This document shows positions 8,498-18,183 of a stretch of DNA of 64,000 nt, one piece after another. The translations under genes were made by a program, and so were the position numbers. The notes beneath the pieces are model-generated. The model searched no databases. It saw only the letters and a list, made by a program, of their open reading frames with translations, and was not told the DNA's origin. The DNA comes from Planctomycetota bacterium (GTDB lineage: Bacteria; Planctomycetota; JACOTG01): positions 1 to 64,000 of the forward strand of contig JACOTG010000253.1 of the NCBI GenBank assembly GCA_016178505.1, given 5' to 3'. Numbering within the stretch: the stretch's first letter is position 1; every line of letters starts with the position of its first letter.

Positions 8498-10813
8498 CTA
8501 CTGGATGTGCAGCTCCACGAGGTTCGTGATGCTGAACCCGTTCGGGTTGGCGGCCGCGTCGTCGCGGATGAACGCAAAGAGACTGCCGGTGATCGGGTGC
8601 GTCGCTCCGCCGTTGAGCCGGAAGATCGTTCCCGGCGCGGGCGGCGCGTCGGGGAGATTCGACGTGCCGAGCAGAGGCTCGTGCCGCAGTTGGTTCAGGA
8701 TCTTCAGCGGTTGCGGACTCCCTCCGGTGAACGGAGTCGGGAGGCACCCCGTGCCGAGCGAGATGCCGTTGTGCGATTGCTCCGTGACGGTCGAGCGCGT
8801 CGCAACGCCGTGGTACGCATAGAAGCAATACTTCGACGTCGAGCGCGAAGGCGGAAGACCCATCGAGATCGTGACCGGCTGACGAACGCCGACAGTCACG
8901 ATGCGGTCGGGCTCGTTGCCGAACGAGCCGTTGACGAAGAGCGTCGGCGTGATCGGCCCCGCGCCCGCGTTCACGTTGCCCGGCCTGCAGAGGATCTCCG
9001 GACCGAGGAACCGGTACGCGCCGGCGAGAGTGCCCATGCCGTTCTGATTCGAGACCACGACGTCCACCGTCGATTCCGCCGACGCCGGCGTCGTGCACGT
9101 GATCTGGTTGTCGTTGACGACGACGATGTTGGTGGCCGTGACGCCGCCGAACGTCACCGAGATCGAATGGATGCGATCGACGAATCCGAACCCGGAGATC
9201 GTGACGTTCGTGCCGACGTTTTCGGGCCCGTACTGCGGTGCAATCGTCAGAGGAGTCGGGCGATCATCGTAGTTGTAGGCGTTCCGAAGCACGTTCGAGC
9301 CGTTCGCGTTCGAGATCGTGACGTCGACGAGGTCGACGCCGGCGGGCGTGCGGCACGTGATCGTCTGGTCGTCGATGACCTGGACGTTCGTGGCCAAGTT
9401 CGCGCCGAAGCGGATGGTCGGCGCGCCGCCATTCGCGAACTGCCAACCGGTGAGCACGACGAACGTGTTGCCGGCTTCCGGACCATGGTGCGGTGAAACG
9501 CGCGCGAGTCGCGGCGCGACCGTCGACAGGAACGACGACACGCTCGGGTTCTCGTCGTCGCCGTCGAGACCGGCCGGAGTGCTTTGGACGGCCGGCGCGG
9601 TCCACAACCGCGTGTCCGGATCGTACGACGCATAGAAGATGTCGCTCGGCGGAAACGCTCCGCCCTGCGACCACCACGTGGCGAGAACGCCGCTCTTGAT
9701 CGGACAAAGCGCGATGCGGGTGTCGACGCCTCCCGTCCCGCCGAGGATGTCCTCGGTCGTGAACGACGTGCCGAGGTTGGAGTTCCACTCGAGGAATCCG
9801 TCGAGCGAATACCCGACGACGAACCCGCCGACGCCGTCCGTCGAAATCGCGGGCGAATGCGCGCGATCGAGCGCGAGCTTGTCGCCGCCGGCCGAAGTGG
9901 AGACGCCGGTCCAGCTCGCGCCGTCGAAGCTCGCGCCGGCGATGCCGGGCGAGGCGATGAGCGCGGACGTCGCCTCGCCGCCCCACGTGGCGATCGTGTT
10001 GCCCGCGGGCCCCGCGGCGAGGCCGAGTCGCGAGAACGGATCCGATGCGACCTCGAACGCGCGACCACCCGAAACGGGGATGGGCTGATTGGGCGTCCAG
10101 GTCACGCCGTTCCACGCGGAGAAGAAGACGCGCGATTGACTCACGCCGAAGCTGAGGTCGCTCCAGATCGCGACGGCCCGGTGCACGGTCGTGCCTCCGA
10201 CGATCGAGGCTTGCGAAGTGAACGCGAGCTCGGGGATCGCGGCTTGGCCAGGCCATGTCCCGGGAACCGGATTGATCGGTGCGGCGAGAGTCCACATCGA
10301 TCCGTCCCACCGGCTCGTGTAGATGACCTTGCGAACGGCATCGTCGTGCACCCAGATCGCGAAGGCCGTTCCGTCGGTGTCGAACGCAATCGCGGGATCG
10401 GAGTCGTCGCCGGCGAGCGTTGCGATCGGAAGGGCTCCGGACCACGTCGATCCATCGAAGACCGAGTACCAGATGTCGGTCGTGATCGCTGCATTCTCGG
10501 TGTCGTGCTCCCAAACGGCGAGCGCGCCGCCGGTGGGCGCGAACGCAACGGCCGGATTCACGTCATCGCCGGGAAGCGAGGAAACCGGGTCGACGAGGTC
10601 GCTACCGTTCGCGTGCCACTCGAGCCCCGCAAACGAGTTGACCTCCAGCACGGAGTAAAAGACGTCCCATCCGCCGGTCGAGGCGTCGCGGTGTTGCCAG
10701 ACGGCGACGGCGTCGTCGGATGCCGCGCGGGCGGCGGCCGCACCGGTGATGGCGACGGCGGCGAGCAGCGCGCCTCGAACGATCGACAATCTGAGCTTCG
10801 ACGATGAACGCAT
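8498..10813 (-). CDS. Secreted protein with N-terminal repeat (propeller-like) region, two IPT/TIG domains and C-terminal 'GNVN' domain
   Basis: Start at 10813 is preferred over the track start 10894 because GAGGAGGTCAATCGT precedes it and MRSSSKLRLSIVRGALLAAVAITGAAAARAA is a signal peptide; IPT motifs VSPHHGPEAGNTFVVLTGWQF and IAPQYGPENVGTNVTISGFGF. Confidence 0.85.
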   Translation of the reverse strand: MRSSSKLRLSIVRGALLAAVAITGAAAARAASDDAVAVWQHRDASTGGWDVFYSVLEVNSFAGLEWHANGSDLVDPVSSLPGDDVNPAVAFAPTGGALAVWEHDTENAAITTDIWYSVFDGSTWSGALPIATLAGDDSDPAIAFDTDGTAFAIWVHDDAVRKVIYTSRWDGSMWTLAAPINPVPGTWPGQAAIPELAFTSQASIVGGTTVHRAVAIWSDLSFGVSQSRVFFSAWNGVTWTPNQPIPVSGGRAFEVASDPFSRLGLAAGPAGNTIATWGGEATSALIASPGIAGASFDGASWTGVSTSAGGDKLALDRAHSPAISTDGVGGFVVGYSLDGFLEWNSNLGTSFTTEDILGGTGGVDTRIALCPIKSGVLATWWSQGGAFPPSDIFYASYDPDTRLWTAPAVQSTPAGLDGDDENPSVSSFLSTVAPRLARVSPHHGPEAGNTFVVLTGWQFANGGAPTIRFGANLATNVQVIDDQTITCRTPAGVDLVDVTISNANGSNVLRNAYNYDDRPTPLTIAPQYGPENVGTNVTISGFGFVDRIHSISVTFGGVTATNIVVVNDNQITCTTPASAESTVDVVVSNQNGMGTLAGAYRFLGPEILCRPGNVNAGAGPITPTLFVNGSFGNEPDRIVTVGVRQPVTISMGLPPSRSTSKYCFYAYHGVATRSTVTEQSHNGISLGTGCLPTPFTGGSPQPLKILNQLRHEPLLGTSNLPDAPPAPGTIFRLNGGATHPITGSLFAFIRDDAAANPNGFSITNLVELHIQ

Positions 10814-11156
10814 ACGATTGACCTCCTCACACCAACGAATGCCGCTCGCGCCACTTCGGCGGGCGGAACCAGCCAATTGCGCCACGGAGGGCACGACGGG
10901 AGCCGCGTCTCATCATCCGTCGAGACGATTGGACCTTGCGGCAACGCTCGCTTGCGGTCGCCATGAATGCGCGGCCGCCGATACCCCCTGAGAATGCGCG
11001 AGCCAAGATACCGGTCCGCGAGGGTGGGCGCAAGGTCGTGAGGGCGCGCACCGGCGCCGGCGACTCACCCTCACGACTCACGACTCACGACTGAAGATCG
11101 GCGATCATGGGCCGGGCCGAGCGTGACGTTTCTCGGGCGACGGTCGAGTATGAGAC

Positions 11157-14100
11157 ATGAGCATGAATGATCGGTTGTCATCGTTGGGGTTGGACCGCTT
11201 GTTCGACCGATTTCGCCGCAAGGGTGACGTCGCGGCTCTCGGCGCCGTGTTCGATCGCACCGCTTCGGAGCTCCTGCGCGTGGCCTCGACTTTCGTCCGC
11301 GATCCGGCAGAGGCCGAGGATCTCGTGCAGGCGACGTTTCTCACGGCAATCGAGCGCTCCGACCGCTACGACTCGTCGCGTCGCCTGACGGCGTGGCTGC
11401 TGGGGATTCTCGTCCACCATGCGCACGAGCTTCGGCGAAAGCACGCCCGTGAGATCGACCCGGATCGGGTCAGGTCGATGGCGTCGTTGCCGTCGCAGCC
11501 CGATGCCGAGGTCGAGGCGCGCGAGCTGTCGACGGAAGTCGAACGGGCGCTCGCCTCGCTCTCACCGAAGGACCGCGCGATCCTCGATGCCTTCCTCCGC
11601 GACGGAAAGCGAGCCGTGGACATCGCGCAGGCCGAGGGCCTTGCTCCGGGGACGGTCCGCATGCAAATCCATCGCGGGCTCGACCGTCTGAGAAAGGCGC
11701 TTCCTGCAGGGCTCGTGGGCGGAGCAGTGGTCGTTGCGGGCGGCCGCGGGCTGGCGGCCCTTCGCGCCAACGTGATGCAGCGAGCCGCGACGACTGCGGC
11801 GTCCGTCTCGGCGACGGGCGCCGCCGTCGGAGGCGGCGCTCTTCTCGGAGGATGGATCGTGAGCAAGAAAGCCGTCGTCGTCGCGCTCGGCCTCGCCCTC
11901 GTCGCCGCGATTCTCTGGCTCGCGAATCCGCGCGAGGCACGCGATGCGGCGCGTCCTTCGAACGTCGTCGCGTCGTCGAGCGCGCCGGCGCCGGCGATGA
12001 CGGCACCGACCGCAACGGTGACGATTGCGCGACCGGCCGAGGCGTCCTCCGTCGCGCGCGCTCCGTCCGCGTTCGAACGCGCGCTCGCAGGGCTGACGGG
12101 CCGGCTCGTCGAGCACGACGGAACGCCCGTTCCCGAAACGCGAATCGCGCTGGTCGAAGTGCGCGCCGAGCTTCTCGCCGATCTCTTCATCGGAAGCGTC
12201 GATCCGAATCCGCGACCGCTCGACGTCGTGGTCGCCACCGGCGTCACCGACGCCGAGGGGCGCTTTCTCCTTCGCGGCGCGCGCACGCTCGGGTCGCATG
12301 CGCTCGGCATCGATCTCGGCGGAGCCCGCGGTGCGCTGAAGTTGATCGACGCGGCGCTGCACCCCGGCGAAGTCGTCGACGTCGGCGACGTGCGGCTCGC
12401 GGCCACGGGATCGCTCTCCGGTCGAGTCGTCGACGAGCTGGGCCGGCCGGTCGCGAGGGCGCGGGTTCGCGCGGCGGAAATCCCGTCCGCGTTCCTCGAG
12501 CTGGGCGCGACCGAGGTTCGAGGAGACAGCGTCCTCGCGTGGGTCTCGGGACCGAAACCTCGCGTCGAAGAGCTGCCGCCCGCGATAGGCGCGTACGAAG
12601 ACCGCCTGCCGGTGGCGACGACGCGCACCGACGGCGAGGGACGCTTCGCGCTCGAGCGCGTCCCGGTGGGCAAGCAGGCCGTCGTCGTCGATGCGCCCGG
12701 GTTCGCGACGCTCACCGACGGCCCCATCGCGCTCGCCGAGGGCATGAGCTACTCGATGGGAGACGTTGCGATCTCGCGCGGTCTCGCCGTCCACGGATGC
12801 GTCGTCGCCGCCGACGGACGTGGCGTCGCTCGCGCGGAGGTGTGCGTCGGGCCGCTCTCGATCGTGCGAGGGATGGCGCAAACCGGTTTCGCGATCCTGC
12901 AACGTTGCGGGCGCACCGACGCGAGCGGTCGATTCGAGGCGGCCGGCGTGCGCGCGGCCGACGCCCTCGTCGTCGCGGCGCGCGACTCGGCCTCGCATCC
13001 GTGGGCGACGTCGCTCGTGCGCGACGCTTCGAGCGAGGTCATCGTGACGCTCGAGGCGGCGTCGTCCGCCGTCGTGGACGTCGTTGACGACGAGGGCGCG
13101 CCCGTCGCCGGCGTCACGTTCAGCGCTCATCCGGACTCGGGCGCGCTCGCCGGGGGGCGCGTCGGGCAATTCTCGGCGGATGTGATTTCGGCGACGCCCG
13201 ACGCGGAAGTCCACGGACGCTACCGACTCGAGGATTTGTCGCGCGGCGCCTACGCGCTCGTCGCGCGGGCGACGGATCACGCGTTCGCCGTGGTCCCGCT
13301 GCACGTCGAGGGATCTGCCGAGCCGACGCGGATCGTGCTGCCGCGCTGCGGCGGCGTTGAGATCCTCGTGCGGGACGGTCGCAGCGGCGAGCCGGTCGCA
13401 GACGCAGAGGTCACCGTGCAGCGAGTCGACGTGGCGGTCACGCCGTTGGAGATCGTGCGCACCGATGCCGACGGCATCGCACGAATCGACTGTGTCGTGC
13501 GCAGCGCAGACGTCGCCCTTCGCGTGCGCGTGGCTCATCCCGCGTATGCGACGGCGAGCGTTCCGTTCGATCCGACGACGGATCGTCACGTCGTCGCGCT
13601 TTTGCCCGGCGGCGAATTGCTCGCCCGCCTTCGCGACGGCGAGCAATTCACGCGGTCGTACGTCCTCGTCCTCGACCAGAAAGGCCCGCGCGGATTCCCG
13701 GACGGCGTGCTGACGCGGACGGGGGCGTTCGATTCGAAAGGGGCGTCGCGCCTCTCGCGGCTCGAGCCGGGGCGATGGACGTGGACGGTCCAGTTGTCGT
13801 TCGGCGACGCCTCGCCGCTCGAGCTTCTCGCCCCGCAGCACCATTCTGATTACCTGAAGAGGGGCGACGTCGAGATCGAAGAGGGCGAGACGACGGAGAT
13901 CGAGATCGTGCTCGACGGCGAACCGCGGACCCTCGTCGATCGGCAAGCGAGCGCGATGCTCGCGGGAACGGTGCGCATCAACGGCGAGCCCGCCGCGGAC
14001 GTGCGCCTCGACTTGAACCCGGAGAACGACGAAGGGCCACGCGACATGGGCGTGAAAACGAATCGCCGCGGCGCTTACGACTTCGGCGCGATCACGCCCG

Positions 14101-14804
14101 GGCGGTACAAGCTCATCGTTCGTCGCACGCAGTTGACCGAGACGTCAGGTAGGTTAGGCGAGATGGGCGCACTCGAGAAGATCGACCTTGCGTCGGGAGA
14201 GCATCGTCAATTCGACGTCGATTGGACGGTGACCGACGTCGATGTGCGAGTCGTTCGCGCGCGCGGCGGCGAGCCCGTGTCCGGCGCTCTGGTGCAGCTC
14301 CGCCCATCGAGTAGCGGTAGCGGACGCCTCCTTTCCGCGGCCTCGGCAGACGGAGACGGCCACGCGCACGTGTCCGTCTTCGCGGGCGGCTCCTACGACG
14401 TGGCTGCGCATCACGACGAGCGCGGCGTCGGCAAGGCCACGATCTGGCTCGGTGACACGCAGACCCACGCCGAGTTGACCGTCGCTCTCGACGAGGGCGT
14501 CGAGTGCTCGGGGTGGATCGTTGCCGACGAAGGGCTCCCGGTCGGCGACGGACACGTGAGGCTCTCGGTCTGGGCTTCGGGGGACGGTTACGTGCTCATC
14601 TCGTACCCGCTCGTCTTCGACGGCCGCCGGGCGCCGTTTCGCGTCGTCGGGCTCGCCCCGGGGAGCTACTACGCGAGCGTGCACATGCCCGGTGGGCAAG
14701 GCGTGGCGGTGCCGTTCGAGCTTCGCGCCGGCGGCTCCCGGACGTTCGAGTGGACGTTCGTCCCGCGGAAAGACGAGAACGAACCGGGTGCCGATCATCG
14801 CTGA
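11157..14804 (+). CDS. ECF sigma-70 factor fused through a TM helix to a long CarboxypepD_reg/Ig-like ectodomain
   Basis: 1215 aa: sigma2 (LRVASTFVRDPAEAEDLVQATFLTAI), sigma4 (LSPKDRAILDAFLRDGKRAVDIAQAEGLAPGTVRMQIHRGLDRLRKAL), TM (KKAVVVALGLALVAAILWLA), then repeated GRVVDExGxPVARARV...TDGEGRFALERVPVG-type modules. Confidence 0.88.
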   Translation: MSMNDRLSSLGLDRLFDRFRRKGDVAALGAVFDRTASELLRVASTFVRDPAEAEDLVQATFLTAIERSDRYDSSRRLTAWLLGILVHHAHELRRKHAREIDPDRVRSMASLPSQPDAEVEARELSTEVERALASLSPKDRAILDAFLRDGKRAVDIAQAEGLAPGTVRMQIHRGLDRLRKALPAGLVGGAVVVAGGRGLAALRANVMQRAATTAASVSATGAAVGGGALLGGWIVSKKAVVVALGLALVAAILWLANPREARDAARPSNVVASSSAPAPAMTAPTATVTIARPAEASSVARAPSAFERALAGLTGRLVEHDGTPVPETRIALVEVRAELLADLFIGSVDPNPRPLDVVVATGVTDAEGRFLLRGARTLGSHALGIDLGGARGALKLIDAALHPGEVVDVGDVRLAATGSLSGRVVDELGRPVARARVRAAEIPSAFLELGATEVRGDSVLAWVSGPKPRVEELPPAIGAYEDRLPVATTRTDGEGRFALERVPVGKQAVVVDAPGFATLTDGPIALAEGMSYSMGDVAISRGLAVHGCVVAADGRGVARAEVCVGPLSIVRGMAQTGFAILQRCGRTDASGRFEAAGVRAADALVVAARDSASHPWATSLVRDASSEVIVTLEAASSAVVDVVDDEGAPVAGVTFSAHPDSGALAGGRVGQFSADVISATPDAEVHGRYRLEDLSRGAYALVARATDHAFAVVPLHVEGSAEPTRIVLPRCGGVEILVRDGRSGEPVADAEVTVQRVDVAVTPLEIVRTDADGIARIDCVVRSADVALRVRVAHPAYATASVPFDPTTDRHVVALLPGGELLARLRDGEQFTRSYVLVLDQKGPRGFPDGVLTRTGAFDSKGASRLSRLEPGRWTWTVQLSFGDASPLELLAPQHHSDYLKRGDVEIEEGETTEIEIVLDGEPRTLVDRQASAMLAGTVRINGEPAADVRLDLNPENDEGPRDMGVKTNRRGAYDFGAITPGRYKLIVRRTQLTETSGRLGEMGALEKIDLASGEHRQFDVDWTVTDVDVRVVRARGGEPVSGALVQLRPSSSGSGRLLSAASADGDGHAHVSVFAGGSYDVAAHHDERGVGKATIWLGDTQTHAELTVALDEGVECSGWIVADEGLPVGDGHVRLSVWASGDGYVLISYPLVFDGRRAPFRVVGLAPGSYYASVHMPGGQGVAVPFELRAGGSRTFEWTFVPRKDENEPGADHR

Positions 14805-15131
14805 GCGGCGTGGCGTCCCCACCGTTGGGGGAAGGTCGACACCGCGCGCGGAATAATCCACGCACGATCGCGGCGTCGACCCGAGGTTTGGCGTGCCGGA
14901 GCACCGATTTCTCATCGCAGCGCCACGATAGACCGCACCGTCGCACGTCCGCCCGCCGCGAGAAAGCCGGATGGGCTGGCACCACGATTGCTCCGGTATC
15001 GATCGTCGACCCGGGGCCCCGAGCGGCCGCCCGGGAGGGCGATCTTCCGATGCCTGCCTCGGAGCCCCGAGACAGCGAAACTTCTATCCCCGACGTTGCA
15101 GCGGGCTACTCTGCCCGAAGGATGACGAACC

Positions 15132-15983
15132 ATGAAGACTCCAACGCGTATCCGCGGATGGATCGTTGGCTCGATCGTCTGCGTGTCGATCGGTCTTACG
15201 CTTCTGCCGAGTGCCCATGGGCAGTTGCCGCCGTCGGTGAAGTGCGCGCGTGTCGTCTACCAGGAGAGCGGCGGGCTTCTCGGCGTGGAGAACCGGCTTT
15301 CGCTCTTCGACGACGGGCGAGTGGTCTACGCGACGGCCGACGTCCGAGGCGCGCGGACGATCGAGTGGGTCGTGCCTGCTCGCGAAGTCGATCTCCTGAA
15401 CGCGCTTTTCGTGGGAACGGAGTTCATGAAGATGCCGCCCGCCTTCAAGGCGGACGGAATCGTGATGGACGGCGTGACGTATCTGGTGACCTACAAGTCA
15501 CCGGACGGTCCGAGCCACACGGTGCAGAGCGAGACGCTCGCCGCCGAGCCGCTCGGCTTTGTAATGATCCGCGAACAGTGCGCTGCGCTCGGACGAGAGG
15601 TGCTCGACGCGGTCGTCTTCGAGATGAAAGCCCGCGGCGGGTTCGTCGGTGAGGATCATAGCCTGGTCGTGCGTGCTTCGGGCGAATGGGCCTATCGCTG
15701 CGAGACTCCGGGCCATCCGGAGCGGACGCACGACGCACGAGGCGTCTTCCCTCCGGCTCAGCTCGCACGACTGAGCGGCGCACTTCTCTCGGACGAATTC
15801 ATGTCGCTTCCCGTGTGCCTTGGCGGACACGGTGGCGCGGACGTCGTCGACTACGAGGTGAGTGCTGCGATGGACGGGGCCCATCACACGGTTCACTTCA
15901 CCGACCTCAGCCCCGCGATCCCGCACGTCTTGACGATGGTCGAGGGATCGATGAGTCGTCTGATCGCGCGTGTCGAGCCCTGA
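15132..15983 (+). CDS. Secreted hypothetical protein with two internally similar halves
   Basis: Signal peptide MKTPTRIRGWIVGSIVCVSIGLTLLPSAHG; the two halves share ...LSLFDDGRVVY...LLNALFVGTEFMKMP / LVVRASGEWAY...LSGALLSDEFMSLP. Confidence 0.7.
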   Translation: MKTPTRIRGWIVGSIVCVSIGLTLLPSAHGQLPPSVKCARVVYQESGGLLGVENRLSLFDDGRVVYATADVRGARTIEWVVPAREVDLLNALFVGTEFMKMPPAFKADGIVMDGVTYLVTYKSPDGPSHTVQSETLAAEPLGFVMIREQCAALGREVLDAVVFEMKARGGFVGEDHSLVVRASGEWAYRCETPGHPERTHDARGVFPPAQLARLSGALLSDEFMSLPVCLGGHGGADVVDYEVSAAMDGAHHTVHFTDLSPAIPHVLTMVEGSMSRLIARVEP

Positions 15984-16011
15984 ACTGGCGTCATTGCGGA
16001 TCGGCGCGCGA

Positions 16012-16048
16012 GGGCCCGAGGGACGCGAGTTCCTTGGGCCCGGCTTTT
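16012..16048 (+). terminator. Rho-independent terminator
   Basis: GGGCCCGAGGGA cgcgag TTCCTTGGGCCC: 12-bp stem with two G-T pairs, followed by GGCTTTT; lies just after the 15983 stop. Confidence 0.85.
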
Positions 16049-16106
16049 CATGTGGATTGAATCCTCCCTCGAATCGCGCGACCGAGGCTTACAATCGCCC
16101 GCCCGA

Positions 16107-18143
16107 ATGTCTCCGCGGACCTCCGCTCTCGTCGTCATGCTCGTGGCAGCGCTCGCGTATGCGAATGCGCTCGGCGGCTCTTTCGTCGGCGACGACCGTC
16201 AGCTCGTGCTCGAGAATCCGGCGGTACGATCGCTGAAGAACGTGCCGGCGATGCTCGGGCTCGAAACGGGCGTGCCCGAGGCTCGCGCGCTTCGCAATGC
16301 GAGCTACGCGCTCGATTGGTTCGTGGGGAATGGGTCGCCGGTCGCGTTTCACGTCACGAACCTTCTCCTGCACGCGCTCGCGACGGGACTCGTCTTCGCC
16401 GTGGCACGGCGGGTGATGCCGCGCGCGGCGCTCGCCTCGGCGCTGCTGTTCGCGCTCCACCCGGCGCACACGGAATCGGTCGCGTGGATCGCCGGACGCA
16501 AGGACGTGCTCGCGACCGTGTTCGTGCTGGCGGGCTTCCTGTCCTTCCTGCGATGGCGGGAGCGCGGCGGAAACCGCTGGCTCGCGTGGCTCGCCGCGGC
16601 ATTCGTCGCCGGCGTCCTCTCGAAGGAAGTGGCGTGCGTGCTTCCCGTGCTTTGCCTTGCGTACGACGCTTCCGTTGGCGGTTGGCGCGCGATCCGAACG
16701 CGCTGGCTCCTGTATGCGATCGGCGGGGCGATCGCATTGGTCGTCGTTGCTGCGGTGCTGTTCGAGTGGCGCGTTTCCGCGGTTGCGGGTGCAGGCGGAT
16801 TCCACTGGGTCGCCGGCACGCTTGCCAAATCCGCGCCGACGATCGCCCGCGTCGTGAGCCGCTACCTCGTGCTCCTCGTGCTTCCGGTGAGGCTCGTCGC
16901 GGACTACTCGTTCGACGCGTTTCCGATCTCGTCGAGTTGGAGCGATCCGTTCGCCATCGCAGGACTCGCCCTCGTGGTGTTCGCGTTCGTCGCGGGCGTC
17001 GTCGTATGGCGTCGCAACCGTTCCCTCGGCTTCGCGATGGCCTGGATCGGGCTCGCGCTCGCGCCGGTCGCGCAGATCATCCCGCATCACGAGTTGCTGT
17101 CGGAGCACGACCTCTATCTGCCGTCGGTCGGCATCTGCTGGGTCGGCGGATGGTTCTTCTCGACGCGCGCGGCTCGGCCGTTCCTCGTGACGACGTGCGT
17201 CTTGTTCGCACTGCTCGTGATTCGACGCAATGGGGAGTGGCGCGACGAGCGCTCGATCCTCGAGAGCACCGTGCGTGTGGCGCCGCGCTGCGCGCGTGCC
17301 CAGTTCAATCTTGCGAGGCTCGACGGCGAACGAGGCGACGCGGAGTCGATGCGCTTGCGTCTTCTCGCCGTCGATGCCATCGGGCCGGGTCCCGACGCAA
17401 TGGCGAGTCGCGCCTTCGTCGCGGCCGAAAACGAGATCGTCGTGCAGGCGTTGCGCGGGGGCGCGACCGGAGCCGCGGAGGCCGAATCGCGACTTCGTCG
17501 AGCGATCGCAGCGATGCCCCAGGACGCGGGCTCGCGGCTCAACCTCGCATCCGTTCTCGGCAGTCAAGGGCGCGTCGCCGACGCGGCGACCGTGCTCGAG
17601 GACGGAGTTCGTCGAGGGATCGACGACGCGACCGTCACGCGAACCCTTGCGCGCGCGCGCGGGGAACTGGGCCTGCCCGCGGCGGACGTGCTCGCGCCAC
17701 TCGCGGCGTCCCTGCGGGCGGCGCGCCGTGACGTCGATCGTGATGCCGGCGTCGCGCTCTTGCTGCTACAGTTGGATCGTTCTCACGACGACGGACTTCG
17801 ACTCCTGGCGTACCGCGCGCTCGGGCGATCGGCGGAGGCGTCGGAGTGCCGACGCCGAATCGTCGCGGACGTCCGCGGCGGCGTCGATCTCGTGCCCAAT
17901 CGCGCCGGCGCCCGCAAGCGAGCGCTCGAAGTTGCGCGTCGGGATTCGAATGGATGCGCGTTGCTCGATCTCCCGGGAGCGCTCGACTCCGTGTCGATGA
18001 AGCGAGCGCTCGGTCACCTCCGCGCCCACGTCATTCTCGCGATCGCTGCGGAGCGCGAGAGTTGGCGCGAGGCGACGGCGGCCGGGGACCCGTGGCGTCT
18101 CGTCGACACCGATTTCCGGAGGCTGTTCGGCGAACTGCGCTGA
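16107..18143 (+). CDS. TMTC-like membrane protein with C-terminal TPR-like region (possible glycosyltransferase)
   Basis: GDDRQLVLENPAVRSLKNVPAML...LRNASYALDWFVGNGSPVAFHVTNLLLHALATGLVFAVARR...ALLFALHPAHTESVAWIAGRKDVLATVF; start M at 16107. Confidence 0.8.
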   Translation: MSPRTSALVVMLVAALAYANALGGSFVGDDRQLVLENPAVRSLKNVPAMLGLETGVPEARALRNASYALDWFVGNGSPVAFHVTNLLLHALATGLVFAVARRVMPRAALASALLFALHPAHTESVAWIAGRKDVLATVFVLAGFLSFLRWRERGGNRWLAWLAAAFVAGVLSKEVACVLPVLCLAYDASVGGWRAIRTRWLLYAIGGAIALVVVAAVLFEWRVSAVAGAGGFHWVAGTLAKSAPTIARVVSRYLVLLVLPVRLVADYSFDAFPISSSWSDPFAIAGLALVVFAFVAGVVVWRRNRSLGFAMAWIGLALAPVAQIIPHHELLSEHDLYLPSVGICWVGGWFFSTRAARPFLVTTCVLFALLVIRRNGEWRDERSILESTVRVAPRCARAQFNLARLDGERGDAESMRLRLLAVDAIGPGPDAMASRAFVAAENEIVVQALRGGATGAAEAESRLRRAIAAMPQDAGSRLNLASVLGSQGRVADAATVLEDGVRRGIDDATVTRTLARARGELGLPAADVLAPLAASLRAARRDVDRDAGVALLLLQLDRSHDDGLRLLAYRALGRSAEASECRRRIVADVRGGVDLVPNRAGARKRALEVARRDSNGCALLDLPGALDSVSMKRALGHLRAHVILAIAAERESWREATAAGDPWRLVDTDFRRLFGELR

Positions 18144-18183
18144 GCGCTGGAAACGGTCGCCGATTCCTGGGAGAAGTGGCGCC

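Noticed and set aside
11562-13946. 794-aa minus-strand ORF
   Set aside because: Antisense to the well-supported sigma-factor fusion; Arg/Asp-rich low-complexity composition typical of high-GC shadow ORFs.
16089-17567. 492-aa minus-strand and 471-aa plus-strand alternative ORFs over the TMTC-like gene
   Set aside because: Low-complexity Arg/His/Glu-rich composition; the 16107-18143 frame has clear family motifs.
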